A stretch of DNA of 64,000 nt from Malus domestica (lineage: Eukaryota; Streptophyta; Magnoliopsida; Rosales; Rosaceae), in contig NC_091673.1 of assembly GCF_042453785.1 (NCBI RefSeq), positions 5,172,501 to 5,236,500 of the forward strand. The letters run 5' to 3'. This document shows positions 48,927 to 61,845 of this stretch, piece by piece. Both the position numbers and the translations under genes were made by a program. The first letter of the stretch is position 1. Every line of letters begins with the position of its first letter. Below the pieces are notes generated by a model. It was given only the letters and a program-made list of their open reading frames with translations. It was not told where the DNA came from and made no database searches.

Positions 48927-49478
48927 CGGGTGCACGTAAGGTCCTCGTGAAAATGTTGCGAGAGGCATCGCATCATATGGTGGGGAAATTTTTCATACAA
49001 TTGGTTGGAAATTTTGTTTTCAGTTTCCAAACAATTGTACTATTACACGTGATGTATCCGGCCGTGATCCAGAGAGACACTGAAAAAGTTGAACAAAAAA
49101 ATTGAACGAAAATAATGAGCCAATATTACCACGTATAAAACTAAATGAAAAGCTCTATAATTTTTTCCTGTATAAAATGATTACATCTCTCACACAAGTA
49201 AGATTCGTCTACAGAGAATAGAGCCTCCCATCGAAGGGATATTTTGTAACAATCCCTACCCTCTCCCAAACCACCATTTACAACACACACACACGGGGAA
49301 ATTGTATTTATAGAACGATTGACATGAGAATCTCGACTGAACAAAGCAAACGGAAACCCCGGTGCGGTACCTGTTGCCAAGAGCCTGATGCTGGATGACT
49401 ACACATGCGACGGCTCAAAATTCTTCCACGGCTCGGGTTAAAATGGGAGGATGAAATGCATGCTGCACTGTATGTTTC

Positions 49479-52400
49479 CTAAAGAATCCCCGTGGAAATG
49501 CTGGAAGTCGCATTAATCTTCAGTGAGTACTCGGGTATGTAGGTAACACCTGTCGTGCAAGAAAATGATACTCGATCAGAACAACATATGCATCGGTTGG
49601 AGGTTCGCACTTAAGTAAGGATAACCCTCAGGTATGATTGGAATATTGTGTTGAGAGAGGAACCAGAGAGAAAGCAGAAAACCAGCCAAAGTGCCTTCTG
49701 GATACTGATTCGTTATTGATTAAATTAACCGCCAGATACTTGTGCCCAATTTTTTTCCTGATGCTCCATCGTTAAGCAGTCAAACTAGCGGACCTAGAAT
49801 CCATGAGAATACACCTATACAAGTGCTATTTATCTTCTTTTCAGACCTATGAATAACAATGGTCTTTTAACACTCAAGGCGGGAAAAATTTGAACAGTAG
49901 GACTGTAGAATACTCCCCCTAAGCATCAACTAATCATCCTAGCGTAGCACTTAATTTTGCTAGACATGAAAATGCATAAACCACTCATTCTTCCGACAGT
50001 GATGCATGGGAAACAAAAATGGTAGAAATAATGAGATGTTTACCTTTTTCCTTGACATCAATTTGCAGAGTGTCCAGTGTAATTATACCATCCGTCAATG
50101 GAAGTAGCTCAAGCTTGATGGTTGCCATAGATTGAGATGGGACACACCTGATGTGACCATAGAAAATTATAATAACTGAAATATCAATGAATATGAAACG
50201 AAAAGAAGATAAGAAAATGGAGCATTACCCTAGTGGAACTCTACTCTGAAGCCACAGATGTGTACAACACAGACCAGTGCTTGGAATGGCATCAGACAAT
50301 GGAGAAGTCTGTTCGCTAAAAGAAGCTGGCCAAACTCCACCTTTAACATTTTGTTTCTGATTGTCCGAAAGGAGTGGTGAGCTTAGCCTCTGTATTGTAG
50401 GACTTTTTCCTGTATACTCAGGAAAACTTAAAAATGGACTCATTGGTGAAGCACGGGAAGAATTCAAGGAGACCACTGAAGGAGGGGAAGTGAATGAAGC
50501 TGGAGCAAGAACTGTTAGATTTAGATCTTCTGACATTAGATTTGAAACCTGGAGAGTCAAGACCTGCAAAATTGAAAAGTTGAATGAACCTAATACAACG
50601 TGAAAAAAGGAAATCCCCCAAAGACACATTTGAGCTACTAAGTATTTGAAACCTGAACAGGAAGCTGAGAGACTCCTCCGTTGGGTGCACTAGATTGTCC
50701 GGACATTTCAGATGCAACAGAGATCATAAGATCCCTTGAAACACGCGGACACCAACTTGTTGGCTGTTTGAAAAATAATCTTGACCCTGCAGATGTAACA
50801 TAAAAGGAGAAGAATTAGAAATTAAAACTTAGGTCCTCCAAATATGGAACACTGAGAGATATATAATTACCAGTGTAGTTGCACCGACATGATACCATAA
50901 TTGCGTACTGATCAGCAGTTGAAGCACTCTTCTTTCCTTCAACAGTCTTGGGCGGCAGACGCAAGCTTGGTGCTGCATTTCCAGCCTGTAGTTGTGATGA
51001 GTGATTTCTTCTATCACCACCAGCCTTGAAATTCTTCCACAAGGATGTTGCTGGTTTAAGAATAAAGGAATGCTCTTCACCTCTCCTGCCATGAGAAACT
51101 TTAATGAGAAGAGAACAAATAAACTTGGGATTCCAAAAGCTATACATCTTTCTTCAAAAAATGTGTGATGTAACATATGAGTTTCAAATTCTAAAGATAT
51201 GAAGCTCCAACTTTATTCCAGAATGATGGTGCCCTTTTTCTATGTCACTAAGTTTGCATTTGCTGTATCAAACCTGGTATCAGAGTAGCCAGAGGTTGTT
51301 TTATCAAACTAGATGCAAGTCTTTTTTTTTTCTTCCCTTTTTCTCAGGCATCTAAGCTCTTTCTAAGTTCAAGAGAATTTGCCAACTGTTATACATGCAA
51401 AGGAATTTCTTCTATGTGAACATATAGTACTAGGGATTTCGCCCGACCAATATAATTTTCTAATCCTAGACATTAATGTGATCAAGAAAGGCACAATCAC
51501 AATGAAAAAATGAAGTTTTTGTATTAAGGAAAACTACAGTATGAAATGAAAACCAAATTGAGATACCAAAGACATAACAACAACCTGAGGGCAAGATTTG
51601 GCAAACTGTGATCATTTCCTGCTTCAATACATGCAATTGGTAATGATAAGGATTGTCCACCTTTCGAAGCCTCCTCAAAAACAATTGTTATAGCATCAAT
51701 ATACACCACAATATTTGGTGCATGTGCTGGAGAAACATTCTGCACAACAAAAGGGTAGCTTAATAGGAATGTGAGACGAAGCCTAGTAAACATGTCATTC
51801 CTAACAAAGTGTTAGACATTATAAAAAAATAAGGCAAAAACAAGTATTAACCCATGTTCTGAAGAAATATTCTGCAAAACAAAATGATAACTTAATAGGA
51901 ATGTGAAACAAAGCATACAAACATGTCATTTCGAACAAGCGTGATTAGATATTATCAAAATCCAGGAGGAAAAAAAAACATATTTAACAAACACCTCGAT
52001 CTAGTCAATCATTGCTCACACCTTTATCTGGACACAAAGAAGGTCATCTGTATTGCAGTCAGCAGCAAAAGAATGGATTTCTACCGGTTGTATGATTTCA
52101 AGTTTTCTCCTCCATCTTCTTCCAGGTATATAGATTCCCTCCAATCCACAACGAACAGAAAATCTTTCTCGCTCCAATGACACGCCTCGAAAAGATAAAA
52201 GCCCCTCGCCACCAGTTTTTTGATTCTTCAAGAACTTCTGAGATGAATACTGATCCCAGTCTTCAAGATCAAAGCTTGGCTTAGAACTTGCAGCTTTAAT
52301 AGGTCCCGGTGGTGGTGTAGTATTTTGTGGTAATGATGACATGGAGTAACTTCTAAAATGGGATAAGAGTTGAGAACCAGATTTTTGAGATGTGCTACCA

Positions 52401-54628
52401 ATTGCTGAATTGGAAGTTAAAGGAGGAGATAAAGGTTGAGCAGGAGGTGGAAGGGTGTTATCCAAAGGAAGCAACCATTTCAACAATTCTCCACATGGGT
52501 CCTGATTTGCATCAACTAAGCTGTCCTGAGTCTGAGCAAACAAACTTCTCTCACGATATTTCTCAAACTGAAGAATCTCAATAACAGGGTCATTCAAAAA
52601 ATCTACACCAACATTCACTTGTAAAAGAACCTGCATCCTTCCAAACAAGAAAATGGAATGAGAATAAGTGATCTGAACAACTGCTTACACTAGCCATGAA
52701 TGTGAGAGGAAAAAGAAAATATAGAATATTTTAAAATGGAAGGGTCATGAATTTGTTATCAGAGTTACACGACTCTTACTTATTTTAGTACCAAAAAAGA
52801 CCCACCAGGGCTTTTCTCCTGTTGAACCTTGCAGGAAGCTTAAAAACTAAAGCTGCATGAATATGGTGGAAATTCTACTCTAAACTTTCAGCTAACAAAT
52901 GAGGACCAACAAACCAGCAAAAAGCGTACATGGGTTCTTCAATGTATACCTAAAAACCTGCTAAACATACCTCTCTATTATTCTATTAACAATTTTTGTT
53001 TTCCTACAGTAACCTGAAAACAAAATTATTGGAATACAAGCACAGAATAACATAAACCTAAAAAGAATTCCGGTGGTAGAGTCATTGCCAGTGAGCCATG
53101 GTCAACCTAAGAAAACGATAGATAAAATTATGAGACGATTATAGGGGGTTAAGTGTGAAGACTAGCTGGATGGGTAAGCAAAACCTTTGGTGCAGATAGA
53201 AGCTCACCACTTTTTCACCCTATAAACAATGTCCCAATATCTTTTAGATATTTTGTTTCTCAAGCGGGTTGAAGTACGATATGAATATACATATGGTGTG
53301 TGTGCGTGTGCACGAGCATGTATACAACACAAAATATGTATGTATACAATGAATAACCTACAAGCTTCATTACACATACCACTATGTCACCATTAGAAAG
53401 AGAGCAACACTTGACATTATTTCTTGCTACGCCTCCAGATACATTGGGATCAAAATTCCCTTTATCAATAATGGCATTTACTGCAGTTTTCTGGGTTCCA
53501 TTTTCCATGTACTCTTGACCATCCGCCTCAACGGATTCTGAAGACTTCTTAGAAGTACTTTTTTTTGCCCAAAGTGCCTCACTTGACTCTGCAATCCTAA
53601 CAAAAAAATGAGACCTTTCGAATCTTTGCAATAAAATTTCAGTCTGTCTTTTGTGATCCTCCATTCTGAGAAGAGATTCACTAGCAGAAACATCCTTTTG
53701 TGAATCAGTCCCCTCTTTTGAAAGGGTTTCACCATTTTGATCGGTACCTTGACTGTTAGGACTCATATCTCCTTTTCCCAACAATGTACCATTGCTATCT
53801 TCCACATTTCGATTTTGTTTCTTTGGACTTAGTCTTATGCCATTTTTATTCATGGCTGCAGCCAATTTAAAGGGAGTAATAATTTCTGTGTCCTGCTTAC
53901 ATGCTGACAAGCATGCAAGGATGTGAACTTGTTCACCTGGATTAAAAATTAGATTTCAGGTCCTAATAAAGGATGAATCCTCCATGTGAAGAATAAAATC
54001 CATGTCAAAACCAAAAGAGTCGGGAGATTGAAGAACTACCAGGGAAAACAAAGGAGCGGTCCAGAGGGCGTAATGACTGTATATCTGGTGCATCATTCCA
54101 ATTATCAGGGAGTTCTTCTGCAAGAGCAAAACAAGCTTTAGACATATTAGTTTATAATCACCATGATAGAATTACGCATTTAATACATAATATAAACACT
54201 CAGTCAACTATATATGTGTATATCATAACTCAGTTTATGTGCACACCTATAAGAGCACATGCAGTCCGACACTATGCAAATTATCAGAACATAGTTGAGT
54301 GTAATGGAAAGCACTTACTGTATGGAATGGCAATCCATCCCTCCTCATCAGAGACATCATAATGCTTTGCTATGATAGAGGTTTCCTTCTGTGCACCAAT
54401 TCCATTTTCACCACTAGATTCACTTTCTGCAGCATTATCTTCGGTTGTGGAATACTGTGGATATGAATCTTCAGCAATTAGACCCTCCAAGGTTGTTGCT
54501 GATTTTGGGGTAGGATACGTCTCTGCAGGTGGTTCGTGGACAGGAGGCACAGGCGGTACAGACAGAACAGATGGCTGTTCTGCCGTCACACGCTGTACAT
54601 GGTGAGTAGATCGCATAAGAAAATTCAT
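49479..54628 (-). CDS. TRAPPII-associated plant protein (TRIPP-like)
   Basis: About ten coding exons on the minus strand give a protein of roughly 850 aa. It begins MNFLMRSTHHVQRVTAEQPS, has a Pro-rich and then acidic disordered region, and reaches EGWIAIPYKELPDNWNDAPD. Next come a segment DRSFVFPGEQVHILACLSAC, a Ser/Gln-rich stretch, a hydrophobic beta-type block (VLLQVNVGVDFLNDPVIEIL), and late blocks such as APNIVVYIDAITIVFEEASK and VLTLQVSNLMSEDLNLTVLA. The end is LELLPLTDGIITLDTLQIDV ... TYIPEYSLKINATSSISTGIL-like, a beta-sandwich pattern seen in TRAPPII accessory subunits (Trs65 type). From memory this corresponds to the Arabidopsis TRAPP-interacting plant protein, which supports trans-Golgi trafficking and cell-plate formation. 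The name rests on recall of length and layout and needs an alignment. The coding frame appears intact. Confidence 0.65.
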
Positions 54629-55440
54629 TGTCCCACCACTGCAAAATCCATAAATGTTGTCAGTCAAACGAAACAGGGGTTACGTTAAACAAGCGAATGT
54701 GTATGTATGTATAGCTTGAACATGTGAACCCATGCCGATAAGACTGGTAAGAACTCTCATTGAAACGGGACTTAAAGTGCCTAGCAAGAGAAATTCACGC
54801 CCGAAAATTCTCCATCACCTTCCCAAACACTTTTCCCATACACCCGAATTTTCGACACACGCAATCAAATGCCAATGGAAAGCCATCCAAATCAGAGGCT
54901 TTTACCACACTACAACAATGGCCCTTGATCAAACAGTTCAAATACTCTAAATCTCAAATCACGATTCTTGAATCATGGAATATGTATAACAAAAAAAAAG
55001 CTCTAAAATCTTCACAACCCATTACGAAATCTATACTGCTATTTCTGGTTCCCTGGATTCGGCATTGGAATTGAATTTCGAGACTGACCTTCCAATGCCG
55101 AATCCAGCAGCAAATGGCAGAGAATTCAAAGTCTAAATTCTATTTAGCTGTTCATCAGAACCAAATATACTGACCTGAGATCGAGTCCTCCGTCGAACCT
55201 CGGCGGTGATCGCAATCCCGGAAAGTTTCGAAGCTGAAAACCCTAATTGTTCGATTCCGGTGCTTCTCTACCTGCAATGTCCGAATCGTAAGCTCCGGAA
55301 GTTAAACGACGGTGATGCGACGGTGGAGTGCGATCAGAGTTCAGATGGGACAGTCTGCGAGCTCTGATTGTAGACTTCCGGGTTCGAATTCACCACTGCG
55401 GTGCCACCATAACCGTCACTGTAAAATGAAGAAAATAGTT
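54629..55440 (-). promoter_or_regulatory. 5' UTR, probable UTR intron and promoter of the TRIPP-like gene
   Basis: An acceptor-like CAG precedes the ATG by about ten bases. A GC-rich leader with CG-rich, CT-rich sequence lies at about 55160-55420 on the minus strand, separated by AT-rich intron-like DNA. I infer a 5' UTR intron of roughly 500 bases. No TATA box is obvious. Confidence 0.4.
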
Positions 55441-56477
55441 TGTTGGTTTTTTGGTCGGAAACTTTCAAAATCATGAAGCCCAAAAGAGAAGGAAACTACC
55501 AAAATCGGCCCAAACGAATTGGGCCCAAATTGCAGATTTTCCTTTTCTCTTTTTTTTTTTTGGTAAATAAATATTTAAAATTATTCTAATCTCTCTTTTT
55601 CTTTTCTTTTTTTTGGGTAAATCAATGAAGCCGGTACTTCTCTCTTGTTCTTTGTCATCTCATTCTATAAGCCATTAAGAGCTAGTTTAAGATTGTTATG
55701 CTGCGAAAAAATAAAAAATGTTTTCAGAAGCAGGAGGAGCTGTTTTTGTTTTCTACTATTTTGGATCCATAATTTTGAGAAAAAAAAAATTTTAATTTAC
55801 TAAACACAATTTTTACCTCAAATTTAAAAAAAAAAACTGTTTTTTTTTAATTTTAAATTCAACAGTACTAAACTAGCCCCAAAGGAACTACACATGATGA
55901 CGAGAATTGAATAAGTATGATTAGAGTCGATCACTGTATTTTCGAACTCAAAACCCAATTTTGTTTTGTTAACCCAACTTGGTTTGACAATGACTACTAT
56001 AACCCACAGAAATTAGTTAAAACAAGTCTGATTAAGATGTGTAATAATAAATGGTTTGGATCAAATAATTGGAGTGAAGTCGAAGCTGGAAGCTGGGGTG
56101 GTCCACGTGTGCAAATATGAGTGGTTCCATTGTAAGCCAAACCGAAGGCGGGTTAGTTGAAACCGATGGTGGCGTGTGTCGGTGTGTGGGATGAGGATCG
56201 CCGACGTCCCCCACCACAACGCCCCCACAACAATGACAAAGGAAAGTTCCTTATGGTCATTTTTCCCACAATTACCATGCATTTCTCTCTATTTTTTTTT
56301 TTAAGTACAAGTAAGTTGCTTTCTCGATTGCTTTAGGAAAAAATTGTCACTCTAATGGAACATGCAAGCAAAGTAACAAAAATTATTTTATTATTTACTT
56401 ATTATCCTTTGACGAAAAGTGTTGGAATTTAAACATCCTTAACAGTGGTATGCTATTAAAGTTCAAGGAATTTTTTT

Positions 56478-56770
56478 ATAGGATTGCAATAAGGCCAACA
56501 ACGCTTTTTGGCACGAAATGTTGGGCGGTCAAGTATCAACACGTGCATAAACTAAGTGTATGAGAGATGAGAATGTTTCGTTGAATATGTGGGCGTACGA
56601 GAAATTATAAGATTAAGAAACAATGATATCTTAGGTAAAGTAGGAGTTGCTCCAATTGAAGATAAGATGAAAGAAAGTCGATTAAGATGATTTGAATATA
56701 TGAACAAAATACCTACAAATGCTCCGGTTAGAATTGTAGTTAAGAAATGGAAGTTCTAAGTTAAAACCGA
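56478..56770 (+). mobile_element. LINE (non-LTR retrotransposon) reverse-transcriptase remnant
   Basis: Reading the plus strand with frame changes gives pieces typical of the C-terminal end of plant LINE-type reverse transcriptases: TLFGTKCWAVKYQHVHKLSV, then NDILGKVGVAPIEDKMKESR, LRWFEYMNKIPTNAPVR-like. Stops and shifts interrupt it, and neither a 5' end nor a poly-A tail is seen. It is an old, inactive fragment of about 290 bases. Confidence 0.7.
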
Positions 56771-56825
56771 GTTAAATTAATACAATGAGAAGCAAAGTTT
56801 GTATTTTTTTTCGTACAAAGGATAA

Positions 56826-56973
56826 GGGGTATGCTATTCATACAACTCATTTTACTTCACACATACCCCTTGATAATTTTTTTCCGTTGATCTTTTTGAA
56901 TTCATCTGATCCAACGATCGAAAATTAAAAAGGTGTGTGAGAAGTAAAATAGGATGTGTGGATATCACAACCC
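56826..56973. mobile_element. hAT-like MITE, family A copy 3
   Basis: Flanked by a perfect 8-base duplication AAGGATAA (56818-56825 and 56974-56981). Ends are GGGGTATGCTATTCATACA and TGTGTGGATATCACAACCC. The internal TTCCGTTGATCTTTTTGAAT matches the copy at 35340. The perfect duplication fixes the family as hAT-type. Confidence 0.9.
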
Positions 56974-57562
56974 AAGGATAATTATCTATATTAAGGGGTG
57001 AGAGTTAAACCTCACAATGAACTATAAATAATGTGGTTCAAATTCATCATAGACGAATCAAACTTAAACATTTTTACTTACAACTAAAGAAGAATATCAT
57101 TAAACTGTAGTGCTAAATAACATTAAAAAGCAAAGTATTCAAAATGAAACACAAGTCTACACCACACGTACATTGTAAAGAACTCGAATCTTCTTTGTGA
57201 GGATCTTGAGAATTCGTCAATAATGTCGGTTTATCATACATCTTACGGTCATAAATTATTTTAAATATTTTTATTTAAAATTAAATATAAATAATACTTA
57301 ACAAAAAAGGATCGTACGATGTACAAAAAATAAACACAATTTACGCATCCCTATCATCATCGTCAGAGCGGAGATATCCTGTTGGCGTTGTAAAGTTACT
57401 GAAATCCACATACGCACACAATCCCAGGTTGGTGTCATCGCAATTCCGAATGCAAGTGGTTGTCGTAACTCTTGTCCTTTTCATGTTAAAACCATAAAGT
57501 GACAAGAACTTAATTAAACTCCACCCCAAAGTGAATAAAATAACCAGAGCAAAATTAATCAC

Positions 57563-57704
57563 GGTGAGAATCCTTTTGAGTAAGCCGGATCATTAAAATT
57601 TTATCCAACGATTATAAATAAGAAATCTTCTAAAAATTATAATAATTATAACCGTTAGATAAAATTTTAATGATCTGATAGACTTGCTCAAAAGAATCCT
57701 TACC
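57563..57704. mobile_element. MITE, about 142 bp
   Basis: The left end GGTGAGAATCCTTTTGAGTAAG is matched by the inverted right end CTTGCTCAAAAGAATCCTTACC. The inner ATCATTAAAATTTTATC is also matched by GATAAAATTTTAATGAT. The whole can fold as one hairpin. The target duplication is unclear. Confidence 0.8.
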
Positions 57705-58240
57705 CTTAACTCAAGAGATGATCCTAATCCAAATTAATCAACTGATGTTAAAATTAATTATTAATTAATAAAATAAATTAAAGTGTTTTAATTTGTGACT
57801 CTGCACAGCTGCTACCCCCTTTCTGTCTCGTGAGTTTCTACACACTACTGTACAGATTTATATATTTTTCCCACTAATTAAACAGCAAACGATTGATGGG
57901 TATTTCTCAGCGATTATTGTTCATTCGAAATCACAACAACCTGCACTAGATATTTTCTGAATTTAAAGATCCTGATGGCTTCCCCTTTGCTATAAGCTCA
58001 CTCTCTCACAAGAAATGTTCATCAAAGCTGCAATCTTTACATTTCATCTGTCACCAAACTCCCCTAGTAATCAATGGGCGACGCCAATTGATCAAATTCT
58101 TTGGATTTCTGCGTGCTCTGCTCGTTTTCTCAACTGGGGTTTCTCCAATTTTTGAACTTTACGGGTGCCCACATGGGATTGGGACTCGATCGAACACAGA
58201 GCGACGAAGGTTTTGTCGAAGTGATTGAAGAACAGGGACG

Positions 58241-60894
58241 ATGGAATCGGAGCTGGGTTTAATCGAACAGTCGTTGATCAGCCGCTACTCTCTCTGTGTG
58301 CTCGAAACTCTGAGCGAATTGCCCGACAGCTTCACGATCACTGACCCTTCGATTTCCGGGCATCCAATCGTGTTTGCGAGTAAAGGGTTCCTGAAAATGT
58401 CGGGATATTCGAAGAACGAGGTGGTCGGGAGGAACGGCAGAGTGTTTCAGGGTCCGGGGACTTGCAGGCGGTCGGTCATGGAGGTCCGGGAGGCCATCAG
58501 GGAGGAGAGAGCTGTTCAGGTTAGTTTGCTGAATTATCGGAAAGATGGGACGCCGTTTTGGATGCTGTTTCATATGTGTCCTGTTTTTGGGAAGGAGGAC
58601 GGGAGGGTGATTCATTTCGTGGGAGTTCAGGTTCCGATTTCGAGGAGGCCAAGGCGGTCTGGTGGGAGAAATGGTGTTGGTTTGTGTGAGGAGGGGTCTA
58701 GGATGAGTGATATTGTTTACGGGTCGTGTCGAAAAGAAGTGTTCTTTGATTCGTTGGTTGATTTGCGTCGTGTTTTGTCGTTGGAATCTGCATTGGATGA
58801 TGCTGATAATAGAGGTTCGTGTTCCTTAATTTTTTGTTCCAAGTAATGTTGTAATATGTTTCTTTTTCAATTGTTGTTTCCTGTTATCTATATGATTGTT
58901 GGTAATGTTAATGTTAAAGTTACATTCCTTCCGGTGTTCGAGCTATGTTGATTGCGGTTTCTGGTTTTGGATGGTGACCAAACTTTTGTTGTGGTTGAGT
59001 CTTCGTTTACTATGTAACGCCCAGGATTTGACATTGAAGAATCGTGCGAGGCAAGTGATGTAGAGAAGACGAGAGCTGCAACTGCGATTAATAACATCTT
59101 GTCCGTGCTAACGCACTATAGCGAGTCAATGGGCAGATTAGTTTGTGGGAAGAGATGCAGCTCATCAGGGGTGGGCCTTCTCAGTTCAGCCTTAAATATA
59201 TCTCTTGGTAGAATCAAACAAAGTTTTGTATTGTGAGTTGTTGCAAATTCTCATTTTCTTACTTTGCAGAAGGTTTCAAACTTTCTCAAGATTGCTGATG
59301 ATTGTACATTTTGTTTGCTTCGAAATGATTGTGTTGCCTTGCAGAACTGATCCGAACTTACCAGACATGCCAATAGTTTATGCAAGTGATGCCTTCTTCA
59401 AACTGACAGGTAACATGTACAATGTTAGCTATGTACCAGGGTCTCTCTAAACCATTCTAAACTCCATGTTGTTTGCAAATCTATAGAATAAGTGCGCATA
59501 TGCAGTTACTGAACTCAGTGTTTTCCATGTATAGGTTATGCCAGACATGAAGTTTTGGGGCGCAATTGTAGATTTTTAAGTGGGGCGGAGACCGATTCCT
59601 CAATGATATATCGGGTATTTTTCCTTTTCCGTCATGATCATGTCATCACCATATACTTTGTTGGTTTGGTGGAATAGATAGATGTTAGTGCGTCATCCCA
59701 TTTTTGCTTGTTTTCACCCAGATAAAGGAAAGCGTTCAAAACAAAACAGCATGCACAGTACGTATCTTGAATTACAGGTTGCTACTTAACGATTTATTCT
59801 ATACTTTCCACATGCACTACATATTACTTATCGGATTTGACTTTGTTGCTGTTTCATTCTCAGGAAGGATAAAAGTTCATTTTGGAATCTCCTTCACATA
59901 TCACCCATTCGTAATGCTTCTGGAAAGGTATTTTATGGCTAAAGCTTTCACGACTCAATTTTTTATATTGTTAATGGCTTTTTTTCAATGAGACTTAGTG
60001 TGTCGACTTGGTGTGCCTTGGCTTAGAGAAAAGTAAGGCAGAACATCGTTTTCAATTGATCAACCTTTTCTGGCATACAAATATGAAGTTTCGCTGTCCG
60101 GCGACTTAAGTTTTCTTCATTTCTTCTCTTGTATTGGGATTGCTTCACACAGTCAATTTCCATGTTTGTGTGCAACTATATGAACAAATGAGAAAATTAT
60201 GTGAGCTTAGACATGATGACCTTGGAGAGATGTGTTGGCAGAGCTGTAACCATGCGCTTTGTGTTGCACAAGTAATACTGTTCTCAAGAGCGATTCAGTT
60301 TACTGCTGCAAACATATATGTGACACATTTGTTTGATTGCATAACCACTTTGCACCGTCATGTTCAGCTCAGAATATGTTTTGGGGTAAATTCAGAATAA
60401 GCTATTGGCCATCCGTATGCGTATTGCACAACTAAAGTGCATTGATGGATAATATCTCGGAGGTGTTACAGTTTACCAATTTCTAATCTTTCTCCATTTT
60501 ATGAAAGAATTGAACCTCTTGATATTTTGGCCTGTTGAATGTGGTTGTTTATTTTCTTCATAAATCCCATTTATGAGTCTTAGACACAGCATCCTTGGAT
60601 CCCAAGGATCCAGATTAATACTCAACTGGCAGTGCTAATTGACAAAATCACTTTGGTTCCACTTTACTCGATCTATTGATATGGACTGAGTTGCTCATCT
60701 CGTATCTCTCCGTTTCTCTTACTATGTTTATGGCTGTTCAGATTGCATACTTTGTGGGTGTTCAGATGGAAGAAGGGTGTAAGAACCAGGTCGGACATGG
60801 GCTAAGCCCTGAGATGAGGCAGCTTAGCGCTGTTGGTGCAGTCAGAATTGCAGTGAGGAGCTTATCAATGGGTGCTGGCCCTTCCAAGTCTTGA
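58241..60894 (+). CDS. TLP1: TWIN LOV protein (PAS/LOV photoreceptor-like)
   Basis: Twin-LOV (PAS/LOV) proteins bind flavin and may sense blue light or redox state; in Arabidopsis the protein interacts with VITAMIN C DEFECTIVE proteins and others. Exons 58241-58814, 59025-59232, 59345-59409, 59535-59614, 59722-59777, 59864-59927 and 60742-60894 join in frame to 399 aa. LOV1 (residues ~30-135) shows DSFTITDPSISGHPIVFASK, GRNGRVFQG, VSLLNYRKDGTPFWMLFHM and HFVGVQV. LOV2 (~260-375) shows PDMPIVYASDAFFKLTGYA, GRNCRFLSG, ILNYRKDKSSFWNLLHIS and YFVGVQM. The flavin-adduct cysteine is present in LOV2 but is Gly in LOV1. No kinase, F-box or DNA-binding domain follows, which separates it from phototropin, ZTL and aureochrome. 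The last intron is about 800 bases. Confidence 0.93.
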
Positions 60895-61489
60895 GAGAGT
60901 AACAACCTCCGTACCTTGTTTGCTGCTAGTACCGCCTTATATCTCACCGGTGTCTCCCACGGTCCCATGCTAGAAATATGTTCCATTGGGTTGCATTTAT
61001 AATCTTATCTGACAGTAGATGGAAATGCAGAAATCGGAGAAAAAGTTTGGTTCGTTGCCACATCCGATCCTTGTTACACTTAATTGTTTATATACGAAAG
61101 GTCTATCAGTGGAAATTTATCGACTTTCTGCTCGAAAGTCTCCCTCCAGCTTCAAGCTGCTGATGGTGATTGGTCTTCTTCTCCGTGGTCGTTTTATTTA
61201 TTTGTTTGTTTAATTTTTTTTTCTTTCTGGTGTTTGTCCTCCCTCTTTGATGTCTTCCTTCCTTGTTTGGTGTATTGTACCTTTCTTGGCAAGAAAAGAG
61301 ATGTGGAGAAAGCAATTTGGCGTTGCATTCGTCTATTAAATTAAACACCAAAGTTTGTGTTGTGTTTTGTTTTTTTATCAAACGTCTGTGTTGTGGCAAA
61401 ATGTATAGTTAATAAATAATTTGGGAAATTAAATGGGCTTCAAAGTTCTAGGTTTGGGCATCTAGGATGAGTTTGGATAATGGTAAGGC

Positions 61490-61845
61490 GGCTTTTTATC
61501 TAAAATGATCTGAGATTAGCATAATTATTCACTTTAATTTTTGAGATTTGAAATCGATAGAACTGATCTCTGAGTCTATTTACGCTTAATTATTTTGGTC
61601 ATTCTGTGAAAATTTTTCGTTAAATAAGACAAAAATACCCTAAATTTTTGTCAAATCATTTTGGCCCATTGTTTATTAAAGTGAGGGTATGTTGTCACTT
61701 TGGTCTTTTTTTAACATAGGTTTTTCAGGGAATGATCAAAATGATTGATAGTGGACAAACTTAGAGACCATTACTATCGAATTCAAATCTCATGGATCAA
61801 AGCGAAGAGTTATGTCAATTTCATAAACCATTTTGGCTAAAAACC
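61490..61845. mobile_element. Mutator-like non-autonomous element, 356 bp
   Basis: Begins GGCTTTTTATCTAAAATGAT and ends ATAAACCATTTTGGCTAAAAACC. The flanks TGGTAAGGC (61481-61489) and TGATAAGGC (61846-61854) form a 9-base duplication with one mismatch. The arms match over about 100 bases (for example GAGATTTGAAATCGATAG and its complement). No coding capacity. Confidence 0.85.

Larger units (their letters stand above)
45580..49478. other. PBL34 promoter and long intergenic region
   Basis: The first 450 bases are the leader and promoter side of the kinase gene. The rest is AT-rich and contains MITEs at 46228-46398 and 47256-47403, a GC-rich patch at 46400-46570 and a 91-base tandem duplication at 48745-48926. 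No gene is supported. The last part (to 49478) is the 3' flank of the next minus-strand gene. Confidence 0.4.
55441..58240. other. Intergenic region with repeats, between divergent genes
   Basis: Contains a LINE remnant (56478-56770), a hAT-like MITE (56826-56973) and another MITE (57563-57704). From 57780 the sequence becomes the promoter and CT-rich leader of the twin-LOV gene, whose ATG is at 58241. I see nothing else that can be supported. Confidence 0.4.

Noticed and set aside
60134-60400. 88-codon frame in the last twin-LOV intron
   Set aside because: It lies between well-supported exons, has no motif, and is flanked by ordinary intron sequence.
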